DNA of 64,000 nucleotides from Arthrobacter sp. AZCC_0090. GTDB lineage: Bacteria > Actinomycetota > Actinomycetes > Actinomycetales > Micrococcaceae. Position 1 is the first letter of the stretch; each line of letters starts with the position of its first letter. The stretch is from contig NZ_JACHEE010000016.1 of NCBI RefSeq assembly GCF_014207375.1, positions 1 to 64,000 on the forward strand. The letters are read 5' to 3'. The notes under the pieces were generated by a model, which did no database searches, was not told the DNA's origin, and worked only from the letters and a program-made list of their open reading frames with translations. The translations under genes and the position numbers were made by a program. Positions 18,251 to 26,597 of this stretch are shown here, in pieces.

Positions 18251-19207
18251 CTAGTTGTCGTAGAAGCTGAGTCGCTCCGAGAGCTCCACGAAGACCAGGG
18301 CGATCAGCCCGAATCCGAGGAAGAAGAGCGTGCCCGCGGCGGAGGAGAGGCCGGCATCGAAGTTCCTGAAACCGAACTGGTACAGCAGGTAGTAGATGTT
18401 GGTAGACGAATTGCCCGGCCCGCCCTGCGTCACGAGGTCGATGATGGGATATGTCCACTGCGCAGACAGCAGGATGGTCATGAGCGCGAGGAAGACCAGG
18501 CTGGGCGAAAGTAGGGGGATGATGATCCGCCACGTGATCTGCCTTCCACTGGCGCCGTCGATCGATGCAGCGGCGGCATAGTCCGGGCTGATTCCTGCCA
18601 GCCCGGCTGAAACCACCAGCACGCCGAAGCCGAGCATCTGCCAGCCGACGATCACGATCACCGCAGTCATCGAACTGTCAGGATCGCGGAACACATTCCC
18701 CATCGGGGCGCCAAGGGCTGCGGCAATCGCCGGGATCGTTCCGCCCTCAGGAGCGAACAGCCACCGCCAGATCGCGCTGCTGGCCACGGGAGTGATAAGG
18801 AACGGCACGAAGATCAGGGCCTGGTAGGCAGTGCGGGCCTTGCCCTGGACCTTGCGCGAAAGTAGCGCGAACACGAGCGGCAAGGCAACGGAAATACCCA
18901 GGAACGCCAGGATGTACAAGCCGGTGTTGATCAGGGCCTGGTGCAGTTCGGGCAGGCTCAGGACCTTCGCGTACTTCTGCACGTCAACATATTGTTTGGG
19001 CCTCGTGGGGATCAGGTTCCAGTCGTTGAAGGACAGGTTGACGGTCTGTCCCAGCGGCCAGTACGTCCAGACGAGCAGTAGGACGACGGCGGGAAGGATG
19101 TAGAGGTAAGGGCTCAGGATGCGGCGCTTGGAGCGCCGCGTAGCCGTGCGCCCGGCCGGGCCGGCAGGGGCAATGCCCGCTGCCGGCCCGGCGGTCTCGA
19201 TGAACAT
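18251..19207 (-). CDS. Sugar-type ABC importer permease (MalF/UgpA-like)
   Basis: 318 aa, six helices beginning SPYLYILPAVVLLLVWTYWP, with the EAA loop AAASIDGASGRQITWRIIIP and the family motif LVTQGGPGNSS before the last helices. Start ATG 19205-19207 has AAGGAAG eight bases upstream; 35 in-frame codons before it are discarded. It pairs with the MalG-like permease, the UgpC-like ATPase and the receptor at 21114-22466. Two phosphatase genes lie between receptor and permeases. Confidence 0.88.
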   Translation of the reverse strand: MFIETAGPAAGIAPAGPAGRTATRRSKRRILSPYLYILPAVVLLLVWTYWPLGQTVNLSFNDWNLIPTRPKQYVDVQKYAKVLSLPELHQALINTGLYILAFLGISVALPLVFALLSRKVQGKARTAYQALIFVPFLITPVASSAIWRWLFAPEGGTIPAIAAALGAPMGNVFRDPDSSMTAVIVIVGWQMLGFGVLVVSAGLAGISPDYAAAASIDGASGRQITWRIIIPLLSPSLVFLALMTILLSAQWTYPIIDLVTQGGPGNSSTNIYYLLYQFGFRNFDAGLSSAAGTLFFLGFGLIALVFVELSERLSFYDN

Positions 19208-19238
19208 TCTGTCGGCTTCCTTTCGGTGCTGTGGCTGG

Positions 19239-20201
19239 TTAGCGAACGCTTTCGGCGAACTCGCCGTCGGCCGTCTCGGCGTCGGTGGAGCGCTCGACGT
19301 CGGACGCCTCACTGGGGGCGGTCATCGCGGCGGTTGCTTCTTCGAGGGTCATCTTCTGGAAGGCTGCCATCTGCTCGGCCGTGACCGAGTACACGGTGGA
19401 GAACTCGCCGATCGGGACGACGGAGCTGAGCATCTTGTCCTGGTAGAGGTGGATCAGGTTGAACGCCTGGGCGCCGTTCTGGCCGCGCATCGACTTCGGG
19501 GCAACGTTCAGGTCCTGTGTGTAGCACGTGGCCGAAGCAACCGTCACGGGAGCCCCGGCGAAGGTGCTGAAGGTGGAGTAGTGCAGGTGGCCGGCCAGGA
19601 TGCCTCGGACGTCGGTGCCCTCGATGACCTTCTCGAAGCGGCTCTGCTCACGAAGTTCGAACATTGCCATCATCTCCAGGGGGCTGGGGACCGGCGGGTG
19701 GTGCAGGGCGATGAGGGTGCCGTGCGGGGCCGGGGTGGCGAGGACATCGGACAGCCAGGCCAGCTGCTCGTCGGAGATTTCTCCGTGGTGCTTGCCCGGA
19801 ACCGTGGAGTCCAGGGCGATGATGCGCAGGCCGTTGACGTCGTGGACCATGTCCACGGATTCTTCACCGGCGTCGGAGTCCAGGAGGCCCGAACGGAAGG
19901 CCGTGCGCGCATCGTGGTTGCCCATGACCCAGATGATCTTGGCGCCGAGTTCCTCGGCCACGGGCTCCACGATGTTGCGCAGGCGGACGTAGGCGTCGGG
20001 GCGTCCGGTGTCGGCGAGGTCGCCGGTGAACACCAGAGCCTCGGGCTTGACCTGGGCTTTGACGAAGTCGCGGAACAGTTGGCGGAGGTTCTCGTCGCTG
20101 TCCACGCTGCCGTGCAGGAGGTCGTTGTCGGCCACAAAGTGGGTGTCGCTGATGTGCAGGATGAAGTGCTCGGGAGCGGGGTGCTGACGTTCGGTGCTCA
20201 T
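19239..20201 (-). CDS. Calcineurin-like metallophosphoesterase (CpdA/GpdQ-type phosphodiesterase)
   Basis: 320 aa. The five metal motifs are in order: ISDTHF, FTGDLADTG, VMGNHDARTAF, ALHHPP and ILAGHLHYSTF. This is the class III phosphodiesterase set that includes CpdA, Rv0805 and the glycerophosphodiesterase GpdQ. No signal peptide, so it acts in the cytosol. AAGGAG is seven bases before the ATG. Being inside a sugar-type importer operon next to a tyrosine-phosphatase-fold enzyme, it more likely cleaves an imported phosphodiester than cAMP (inference). Confidence 0.88.
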   Translation of the reverse strand: MSTERQHPAPEHFILHISDTHFVADNDLLHGSVDSDENLRQLFRDFVKAQVKPEALVFTGDLADTGRPDAYVRLRNIVEPVAEELGAKIIWVMGNHDARTAFRSGLLDSDAGEESVDMVHDVNGLRIIALDSTVPGKHHGEISDEQLAWLSDVLATPAPHGTLIALHHPPVPSPLEMMAMFELREQSRFEKVIEGTDVRGILAGHLHYSTFSTFAGAPVTVASATCYTQDLNVAPKSMRGQNGAQAFNLIHLYQDKMLSSVVPIGEFSTVYSVTAEQMAAFQKMTLEEATAAMTAPSEASDVERSTDAETADGEFAESVR

Positions 20202-20253
20202 GGTCTTGTCTCCTTGTAAGGGTCTTCGTAAGTAGCTGCGGTAGCGGTGGTTC

Positions 20254-21081
20254 TTAGCGGGTGGAGCTGACGGTCAGGACGTCCCTGAGCCGTTCGAGGT
20301 CGGCGTCGCTGAAATCGTGCGCCTGGAGCAGGCCGGTGGTGCTGCCGTACATTTCGTCAACGAGGTCCAAGGTGGTCGCCAGGACGGTGGCGGGGCTCGC
20401 GGAGATGATTTCTCGGAGTTCCTCGCCGATGCCGGCCAGGCCCGGGTGGCCGGAGGCGGCGGCCATCATGGCCTCGCTCCATTCGCCGCGTAGGTTCTCC
20501 TCGCTGGCTGTGTAGTCGAGGATCACTTGCTCGCGATCCACTTCCGCCGCCAGGAGGGCCAGGGCAATCACGACGCCGGTGCGGTCCTTGCCTGCCGTGC
20601 AGTGCACCAGCACCGGGTCCGTTCCGGAGTCCGCAATGAGGCGAACCGCGTCGGCAAGGCGCCGGGCGTGGCTGCGGATCATGAGGCGGTAGATGTCCAC
20701 GAGGGTGGTGATCTCCGCGGTACCCGGGACGTGGCCCTCTTCGAAAATCGGGTTGTGCCTTATGTCGACGGCGAGTCCGTCGAGTTTGCTGGGTGATTTC
20801 GCCAACTCGGTGCGGTCGCGCAAATCGATGACCATACGGATGCCGAGCTCTGAGAATTGCCGGCGTCCGGCGTCGGTCAGTCCGTGCAGTGCGTCCGAGC
20901 GGTACAGCTTTCCTTCGCGGATGGTCCGCGCGGTAGCGTCGGTCTGCGCGTCGGCCTGCGCGGTAGCGTCGGTCCGCGCGGCGGCGGCATAGCCCGCCGT
21001 GCTCCGGAAGTTGTAGGTGCCCTCCACGGGGTAGGGGCGGTTACGGGTTCCGAAGACGGCGTCCTCGGCAGTGGTTGTCAC
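20254..21081 (-). CDS. Tyrosine-protein-phosphatase-fold enzyme (MptpB/Y_phosphatase3-like)
   Basis: 275 aa. Active site HCTAGKDRTG places catalytic Cys161 and Arg167 in the CX5R loop; the +2 Lys-Asp pair is as in MptpB-type enzymes, which dephosphorylate phosphotyrosine, phosphoserine and phosphoinositides. The upstream block YRSDALHGLTD and IRMVIDLRDR are family landmarks. I choose GTG at 21079-21081, with GGAAGGA upstream. Residues ~37-52 are an Ala/Asp/Thr imperfect repeat (TDATAQADAQTDATAR). The importer context suggests a metabolic phosphomonoesterase acting after the phosphodiesterase. Confidence 0.85.
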   Translation of the reverse strand: MTTTAEDAVFGTRNRPYPVEGTYNFRSTAGYAAAARTDATAQADAQTDATARTIREGKLYRSDALHGLTDAGRRQFSELGIRMVIDLRDRTELAKSPSKLDGLAVDIRHNPIFEEGHVPGTAEITTLVDIYRLMIRSHARRLADAVRLIADSGTDPVLVHCTAGKDRTGVVIALALLAAEVDREQVILDYTASEENLRGEWSEAMMAAASGHPGLAGIGEELREIISASPATVLATTLDLVDEMYGSTTGLLQAHDFSDADLERLRDVLTVSSTR

Positions 21082-21113
21082 AGCTGGTGTCCTTCCGGAT
21101 CGATCAGTGAAAG

Positions 21114-22466
21114 TTAGGGGATCAGGTCCTGGGCGCGCTTCTGGGCGTCGGCCATGGTGGTTTTTGCGTCCTTGCCGTAGTAGACGACGTTCTCTACGGC
21201 TTTGCCGAGGATGTCGTCGATCTGCACATAGCTGTTGCCCGGGTAGGAAACCCACGGCTGGAGGCGGTCAAGCTGGACGAGGTTAGGGGCCAGGAGCGGG
21301 TTCTTCTGGGCCCAGTCGTAAAGGGAACCACCAGCAGCCGTCAGCGAGGTGCGCAGCGGCAGGTAACCGATCTTGGTGGAGATCTGTTCGTAGGCGTGGT
21401 CGCTGGTCATGAACTTGATCAGTTCCCAGCCGGCGCGCTGCTTTGCGGGATCCTGGGAGAGGACGAACAAGGCCGAGCCGGAGTTGGTGGGCACGGCCGG
21501 CTTGCTTCCGAAGGACGGCATTCCGGCTGCTTTGAGCTGCCAGCCGCCCTTGGTGGCAGCCGACATGAACGATCCCTGCAGGGCCGAGGTGGTGAGGATG
21601 AAGGCGGTGTCGCCCTTGGGGAGGCCTTCGAACTGCGCATTGCTGTCTGCATTGCGCAGCACGCCGTCCTTCGACAGCTGAGCCATCTTGGTGACGGTGT
21701 CGATTGCCGCGTCCGAGCCGAAACCGATGGTCTTGCGGTCATCGGAGAGGACCTGGGCCCCGTTCGACTTGAAGACGCCCTGCATGCACCAGTTGCCGCC
21801 GATGCTTGTGCAGGAAATGTCGAGGGAGGGCTTTCCCGTTTTTGCGGTGACGGCCTTGGCCGCGGCTTCGACCTTGTCCCACGTGGAGAGGTCCGGGTTG
21901 GCGATGCCGGCGTCGGCGAGCTTGGTGGCGTTGTAGAAGAGGACAGGGGTGGAGAAAACGTAGGGAATGCCGTAGGTCTTGCCGTTCCAGTCGGCCAGGT
22001 GCTTCGCGTTCGGGTGGAAGGGGTGGGCGCCTCCGAGCGCCTGGTCAACGGCGTCCTTGCCGACGAGGTCGCTGATCGGCTGGGCGCCGAGCTGAGTGGC
22101 GGCGAAGTCCAGCGAATCGAACGTCAACTGTGCGACGTCGGGTGCGTGGCCGGCAAGGAGCTGGGTCTGGACGCTGCTGACAGTGTTGGATCCGACGGCG
22201 CCGCCGCCCTGCGGTGCCTGCGCGGTGACGTGGATGTTCGGGTGGGCCTTCTCGAAGTCGGCTACGAGGCCTTTGACGGTATCGGTCCAGACGCCTGCCT
22301 GTGCCAGGTTGTAGCTTTCGAAGGTGATGTTTACTTGCTGATCGGACTTCAGCTCTGGGATCTGGTTGGTCACGGTGCTGGCCTGGGAGGTGCCGGAGCA
22401 ACCGGCGAGTGCCAGTGCGGCTGTGCCGGCAGCGATGGTCAGTGCAATTGAACGGAGAGGACGCAC
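21114..22466 (-). CDS. Extracellular substrate-binding lipoprotein, family 1 (UgpB-like)
   Basis: 450 aa. Signal peptide ends in lipobox ALAGC; the mature part is a cluster-D sugar/glycerophosphate receptor (FESYNLAQAGVWTDTVKGL, DVAQLTFDSLDF, YGIPYVFSTPVLFYN). The GTG at 22464-22466 preceded by AAGGAAG is the start; the 106 in-frame codons before it overlap the ATPase gene and are not coding. It delivers substrate to the permeases at 17280-19207. The UgpB flavour plus two phosphatases points to a phospho-substituted polyol. Confidence 0.85.
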   Translation of the reverse strand: MRPLRSIALTIAAGTAALALAGCSGTSQASTVTNQIPELKSDQQVNITFESYNLAQAGVWTDTVKGLVADFEKAHPNIHVTAQAPQGGGAVGSNTVSSVQTQLLAGHAPDVAQLTFDSLDFAATQLGAQPISDLVGKDAVDQALGGAHPFHPNAKHLADWNGKTYGIPYVFSTPVLFYNATKLADAGIANPDLSTWDKVEAAAKAVTAKTGKPSLDISCTSIGGNWCMQGVFKSNGAQVLSDDRKTIGFGSDAAIDTVTKMAQLSKDGVLRNADSNAQFEGLPKGDTAFILTTSALQGSFMSAATKGGWQLKAAGMPSFGSKPAVPTNSGSALFVLSQDPAKQRAGWELIKFMTSDHAYEQISTKIGYLPLRTSLTAAGGSLYDWAQKNPLLAPNLVQLDRLQPWVSYPGNSYVQIDDILGKAVENVVYYGKDAKTTMADAQKRAQDLIP

Positions 22467-22545
22467 AATACTTCCTTGATTGCTGGGTTGGGTGGGTACT
22501 GCAGGTTCCGGTTGGGGGCCGGAGTATGGGGGGAAAGCGCGGAGG

Positions 22546-23697
22546 CTATACCGATGCGGTGGGTTGGGCCGAGCTGGCAGTGGACGCGTGTTTCGCGTCT
22601 GCCTGCCATTCGAGGCGGCGGCCGCTTGTGCGGTCAAAGAGGTGGAGGTGCTTGGCGTCGGCGCTGAGGACGACGGCGTTGCCCGGCTCCCAGTGCAGGT
22701 CCCGCGGTGCGCGAACGGCCACGCGGTTCTCGCCGACCCGGCAGTAGATGACTTGTTCGCTGCCAAGGTTTTCGGCCAGGTCAACGATGCCCCGAAGGGC
22801 TGCTCCGGAACTCGGCGCGGCTGCGGAAGAACCGGGTGCGTGGATGCTCAAGTGCTCCGGGCGGATGCCGAGCACCACGTCACGCCGGGGTGTCTCCCCG
22901 TCCCACAGCACGGCTTCCACCGAGGGTGCCATGACAGTGATGGAGCCGTTGCTTGTGGAAAGCTCGGCTTCGATCAGATTGGTGGCAGGGGAGCCCAGGA
23001 AGCCCGCGGCGAACACGGATGCGGGTTTGTCGTAGAGCTCTTCCGGTGTGCCGAGCTGCTCGAGTTGGCCTCCGTTGAGGAGCGCGATCTTGGTGGCCAT
23101 GGTCATGGCTTCCACTTGGTCGTGCGTGACGTAGATGAACGTGGCACCGAGGCGCTTGTGCAGTCCGGCCAGCTCCTGCCGGGTTGCCGTGCGCAGCTTG
23201 GCATCCAGGTTGGACAGGGGTTCGTCCATGAGGAACGCCTTGGGGTCGCGCACCAAGGCTCGTGCTACTGCAACGCGTTGGCGCTGGCCGCCGGACAGTT
23301 CCTTGGGCTTGCGGTCCAGGAGGTGGCCGATCTCCACCATTTCGGCCACGGCTTCCACACGCTTCTTGACTTCCTGCTTGTCGGTGCGCCGCACGTGGAG
23401 CGGGAAGGCCAGGTTGTTCGCCACGCTCAGGTGCGGGTACAGGGCGTAGCTCTGGAACACCATGGCCAAGTCCCGCTTCTTGGACGGAGCAGCTGTGATG
23501 TCCCTGCCGTCCAGTTCGAGCGACCCCGACGTCGGGTCCAGCAGGCCCGCGATCATGCGGAGCAGGGTGGTCTTGCCGCAGCCGCTGGGGCCGAGCAAGA
23601 CCAAGAAGTCACCGTCTTCAACGGTGAGCGATACGTTCTTTACCGCCGACACGTTCTTGAATGAACGCGACAACTGGTTGAGCACAAGTCGGCCCAC
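22546..23697 (-). CDS. ABC importer ATPase (MalK/UgpC-like)
   Basis: 383 aa. Walker A GPSGCGKTT, Q-loop FQSYALYPH, signature LSGGQRQR, Walker B FLMDEPLSNLDAKLR and switch VTHDQVEAM, followed by a C-terminal OB-fold regulatory domain (VVLGIRPEHLSIH). The second GTG (23695-23697) suits the GGAGG spacing better than the one six bases earlier. It is a dedicated ATPase for this importer; the carbohydrate importer at 48.9-52.0 kb has none, so sharing is possible. The operator-like repeats at 23711-23746 lie directly upstream. Confidence 0.9.
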   Translation of the reverse strand: MGRLVLNQLSRSFKNVSAVKNVSLTVEDGDFLVLLGPSGCGKTTLLRMIAGLLDPTSGSLELDGRDITAAPSKKRDLAMVFQSYALYPHLSVANNLAFPLHVRRTDKQEVKKRVEAVAEMVEIGHLLDRKPKELSGGQRQRVAVARALVRDPKAFLMDEPLSNLDAKLRTATRQELAGLHKRLGATFIYVTHDQVEAMTMATKIALLNGGQLEQLGTPEELYDKPASVFAAGFLGSPATNLIEAELSTSNGSITVMAPSVEAVLWDGETPRRDVVLGIRPEHLSIHAPGSSAAAPSSGAALRGIVDLAENLGSEQVIYCRVGENRVAVRAPRDLHWEPGNAVVLSADAKHLHLFDRTSGRRLEWQADAKHASTASSAQPTASV

Positions 23698-23710
23698 GAG
23701 CACCTCCGGG

Positions 23711-23746
23711 GAAACGATGTTTCCTACATCGAATTATTTAGGAAAC
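23711..23746. promoter_or_regulatory. GAAAC/GTTTC operator cluster upstream of the importer operon
   Basis: GAAAC-GAT-GTTTC (23711-23723) overlaps a larger inverted repeat, GTTTCCTA (23719-23726) and TAGGAAAC (23739-23746), with a 12-base spacer. It lies 14-49 bases before the ATPase start and is AT-rich against a GC-rich background. The adjacent RpiR regulator is the natural binder. Confidence 0.55.
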
Positions 23747-23855
23747 GTCTTACCCTTGAAGAGTGGGGTTCGATTATTAACAGTCGGTGCGGAGTTGATG
23801 AACTCCCCGTGCGCGGACAGGAAACAGTTGAAACTGCCCGCGTTCGCGCCAAAAG

Positions 23856-24746
23856 CTATTCGGGGTTTTCCACCATGTGGAGGACTTCTTCAAACACGGC
23901 GGAGCGGGCGCGTTCAACCTCGGGAGAGTCCGCAGTCACTGCGGCGTGCAGGGCGGACAGCACCAGCATCTGGACGATATTCCCAATGGGCAGCTGGTCG
24001 TTCCACGAATGGAATTCCGCCCCGGCCACCAGAGTGTGGGTCGAGAGCTCGGCAAGCTCGGATTTCGCGTAGCTGGTCACCCCGATCACCGTGGCCATGC
24101 GGTCGGCCGCGATCCGCGCCGAGCCAATCGTGAAGGAGTTCATTCCGCTGTCACTCACGGCAATGCAGACATCCCGGGCGGAGAGGAGTTTGGCGGAGAT
24201 GTGTTGCGAAACAATGTCGGATGGCGCCTCGCATTGCACCCCGGCGGCCAGGAACCGCAGGGCCAAGGATTGGGCGGGAGCGAGGGACCCTCCATTGGCC
24301 ACCACGAGCAGTCGCCCGCCTTCGCGGATCGCCTTCACCGCGGCGTCGAAGGCCTTGAAGTCCAAAGAACCCAGCGCACCGCGGATATCGTGGGATGCCC
24401 GGGAAAAGATCCCCGAGACCAGATGCTCCGAGGACCCAGGTTCTCCCGTGGCCCCGGAATCCTCCTGTTGGATGCTGTCCCGTGCAGCCGCGCCCAGATC
24501 CCGCAGCAGGACTTGGCGCAAGTGTTGGAATCCGTCGAAGCCCATGCTCTTGCAGGCCCGCACGATCGTGGCTGGCGACGTCCCGGTCTGGGTCACGAGG
24601 TCCGCCACCGACATCCTGGCCACGGTTTCCGGGGAATCGAGGCACAACTGGGCCACACGCTGTTCGCTGCGGGCCAACGACGGGAAAATCGACTTGATGT
24701 GAGCGCGGGAACCGCCCAAGGGCGGCTCGGACTTGTACGGGGTCAT
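23856..24746 (-). CDS. RpiR/MurR-family transcriptional regulator
   Basis: 296 aa. N-terminal RpiR HTH (ARSEQRVAQLCLDSPETVARMSVADL through SMGFDGFQHLRQVLLRDL) and a C-terminal SIS sugar-phosphate binding domain (~125-265, with LLVVANGGSLAPAQ and SDSGMNSFTIGSARIA). It precedes the ATPase on the same strand by 158 bases that contain the operator cluster. RpiR proteins sense phosphorylated sugars, agreeing with a phosphate-ester catabolic operon. Effector unknown. Confidence 0.88.
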   Translation of the reverse strand: MTPYKSEPPLGGSRAHIKSIFPSLARSEQRVAQLCLDSPETVARMSVADLVTQTGTSPATIVRACKSMGFDGFQHLRQVLLRDLGAAARDSIQQEDSGATGEPGSSEHLVSGIFSRASHDIRGALGSLDFKAFDAAVKAIREGGRLLVVANGGSLAPAQSLALRFLAAGVQCEAPSDIVSQHISAKLLSARDVCIAVSDSGMNSFTIGSARIAADRMATVIGVTSYAKSELAELSTHTLVAGAEFHSWNDQLPIGNIVQMLVLSALHAAVTADSPEVERARSAVFEEVLHMVENPE

Positions 24747-24843
24747 TGGCCTTTCATACCAGATTCACTTGAATAGCGAACCAGCAGCGTCGAAACCGAT
24801 GACGACGGCGGGTGCGCGCCGCCGTCGGGCACTGGACCTGACG

Positions 24844-25317
24844 TCAGTCGAGCGGCAGCGTGACGGTGACGCAAGTGCCACTGCCTGGCGTGGAGACGAC
24901 CGAGACATCGCCGCCCACCTCGTTGACTGCGATGGACATCAGGCGGAGTCCGAATCCGTGGTGCCCGCCTGCCGGCAAGGCCTGGCCGTCGAAGCCGGCA
25001 CCGTTGTCCGTGACGGTCAGCCGGATCCCGTGGTAGACGGCGGCAAGCCGGACGGTGATGTCGTGGGCGTGCGCGTACTTGAACGCGTTGCTGAGGGCTT
25101 CCTTGGCTGCGTGGTAGAGGAGGGAAGCGGAGCTGGACGAGATTTCGATCCCATGGTGCGGCGTCTCCCAATGGACCTCGGTGCCCTGGCGGCGGAGCGG
25201 TGCGGCCAGGCGGTCGATACAGCCCGCGAGCCCCAAAGCGTGGAAGTCAACGGGTTGCTGATCGGTGATGACGCCGTTGATGGCGGTAACCTCGTCCAGC
25301 GCTGTTGCTGTCTTCAT
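24844..25317 (-). CDS. Orphan histidine-kinase-type ATPase domain protein
   Basis: 157 aa consisting almost only of an HATPase_c domain of the NarL-partner kinase type: N box AAKEALSNAFKYAHA, G1 DNGAGFDGQ, G2 GHHGFGLRLMSI and the closing GSGTCVTVTLP. There is no phosphoacceptor His region, sensor or membrane segment, and no response regulator nearby. It could be a remnant of a sensor kinase or a free-standing ATPase that works with another protein. The start is weakly supported (GCAGGA upstream). The gene is downstream of the alpha/beta hydrolase on the same strand with 120 bases between. Confidence 0.65.
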   Translation of the reverse strand: MKTATALDEVTAINGVITDQQPVDFHALGLAGCIDRLAAPLRRQGTEVHWETPHHGIEISSSSASLLYHAAKEALSNAFKYAHAHDITVRLAAVYHGIRLTVTDNGAGFDGQALPAGGHHGFGLRLMSIAVNEVGGDVSVVSTPGSGTCVTVTLPLD

Positions 25318-25437
25318 GGCCGGTCCTGCTTCCCCTTGCAGCTTTGGTGCTTTCGCGGGCGGGTGGATTCCGCCTCTGCTTGAATTAAGAGTGGACCCTG
25401 GGGATTAAGGTTCCCGCGAGATTTGGTTAGTTTCGTC

Positions 25438-26277
25438 CTAATTTCTTGTCAGGAAGCCCAGCAAGGCCCTGTTGATCTCGGCGGCATGCGTCCACAGCAT
25501 GCCGTGCGGGGCCCCGTCGATCTCCAGGTACTCCGCGCTGGGCAGTGCTTCGGCGAACCTGCGGCCCGTGACGTCGATGGGGAGGATGTGATCCTCGGTG
25601 CCGTGGACAATCAAGGCGGGAACGTCGATCTTCGGGATGTCCGCGCGGAAATCCGTGAGCCACGTGGGCTGTGCGGCAACTGAGGCGTGGGCACCTGATT
25701 GGGCTGCGAGGTTCCAGCTGGCATTGACCGACTCCTGGCTTAGCCGCGGCGTTCCGAGGAAAGTGCCGCTGTTGTAGAAGTTTTGGAAGAACTCGGTGAA
25801 GAAGGCGTATCGATCGGCTGTGACGGCTTCGGTGAGGCCGTCGAACACGGACTGCGGGACTCCGCCGGGGTTGTCTTCGGTCTGAAGCAGGAACGGTTCC
25901 AGGGACCCAAGGAACACGGCCTTCGCCACCCGTGCCGAGCCGTAGGTGCTGATGTAGCGGGCCACCTCGCCGGTACCCATCGAGAATCCCACCAGCACGG
26001 CGTCGTTCAGGTTCAGTGCTTCCAGCAGCGTGTTCAGGTCTGCTGCGAAGGTGTCGTAGTCGTAGCCAACGGTTGGCTTGCTGGACTTGCCGAAGCCGCG
26101 GCGGTCGTAAGTGATGACGCGGTAGCCGGCGTCGAGCAATGCCGCGGACTGCTTCTCCCAGGACGAACCGTCCAAGGGGTAGCCGTGGATCAGGACCACT
26201 GCCTGGCCGGTTCCGTGGTCCTCGTAATAGATCTCTATCTCGGTGCTGTTTTCATTTCCGACGGTGATGAAAGCCAT
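25438..26277 (-). CDS. Alpha/beta hydrolase, non-heme chloroperoxidase/esterase type
   Basis: 279 aa. Nucleophile Ser in GFSMGTGEVARY, acid Asp in VHGTEDHILP and His in GAPHGMLWTH complete the triad; oxyanion region HGYPLDGSSW. This is the cofactor-free haloperoxidase/esterase subgroup; physiological substrate is not predictable. Start ATG 26275-26277 follows AGGA; 23 upstream in-frame codons are discarded. Transcribed alone, away from the ABC exporter. Confidence 0.85.
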   Translation of the reverse strand: MAFITVGNENSTEIEIYYEDHGTGQAVVLIHGYPLDGSSWEKQSAALLDAGYRVITYDRRGFGKSSKPTVGYDYDTFAADLNTLLEALNLNDAVLVGFSMGTGEVARYISTYGSARVAKAVFLGSLEPFLLQTEDNPGGVPQSVFDGLTEAVTADRYAFFTEFFQNFYNSGTFLGTPRLSQESVNASWNLAAQSGAHASVAAQPTWLTDFRADIPKIDVPALIVHGTEDHILPIDVTGRRFAEALPSAEYLEIDGAPHGMLWTHAAEINRALLGFLTRN

Positions 26278-26378
26278 GACTACGGTCCTTTCGTAGCGTT
26301 TCTTATCGAGCGTTCCCAGCCTACTGTCCGGGTACGACGGCGGCACCCGTCTTCGTCTTCGCAGTCGCTGGCGGCCTG

Positions 26379-26507
26379 GGACGCTCGCTCACTTTTGAGG
26401 GCGTTTCGGCAGACGCTCACTCACAAGATCTGCAGGAGGGTTTGGGCGAACGGCCCGTATATCTGCAGGAGGGTCGCCAAGAGGGGCGTCATATCTGAGC
26501 GAGGATC
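26379..26507. repeat. 32-bp-period modular repeat array, locus 2 (two head types)
   Basis: Two inverted GTGAGCGAGCGT-type heads (26381-26392, 26413-26424; 32 apart) face direct heads CTGCAGGAGGGT at 26430 and 26463 and CTGAGCGAGGAT at 26495 (33 and 32 apart). Bodies differ but mostly end in ATAT. It fills most of the 320-base gap between the hydrolase promoter and the exporter. Both head types occurring in one array shows they belong to one repeat superfamily. Confidence 0.8.
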
Positions 26508-26597
26508 ACCGGAGGCTTCGCCCTGAGGGAAAGCTCTAGTTGCCCCCAGCAACCAGTCGTAGACTGGCCTTCGAATCACTACGTGAGTTGGAGACCG

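Noticed and set aside
18240..18533. 98-codon N-terminal extension of the MalG-like permease
   Set aside because: Overlaps the end of the MalF-like gene, is Arg/Pro-rich and unlike any permease; the internal ATG has a proper context.
22467..22784. N-terminal extension of the UgpB-like receptor
   Set aside because: Reads antisense-like low-complexity sequence inside the ATPase gene; the signal peptide starts at the GTG at 22466.
23760..23800. tRNA-like GGTTCGATT stretch
   Set aside because: No acceptor, D or anticodon stem could be formed around it.
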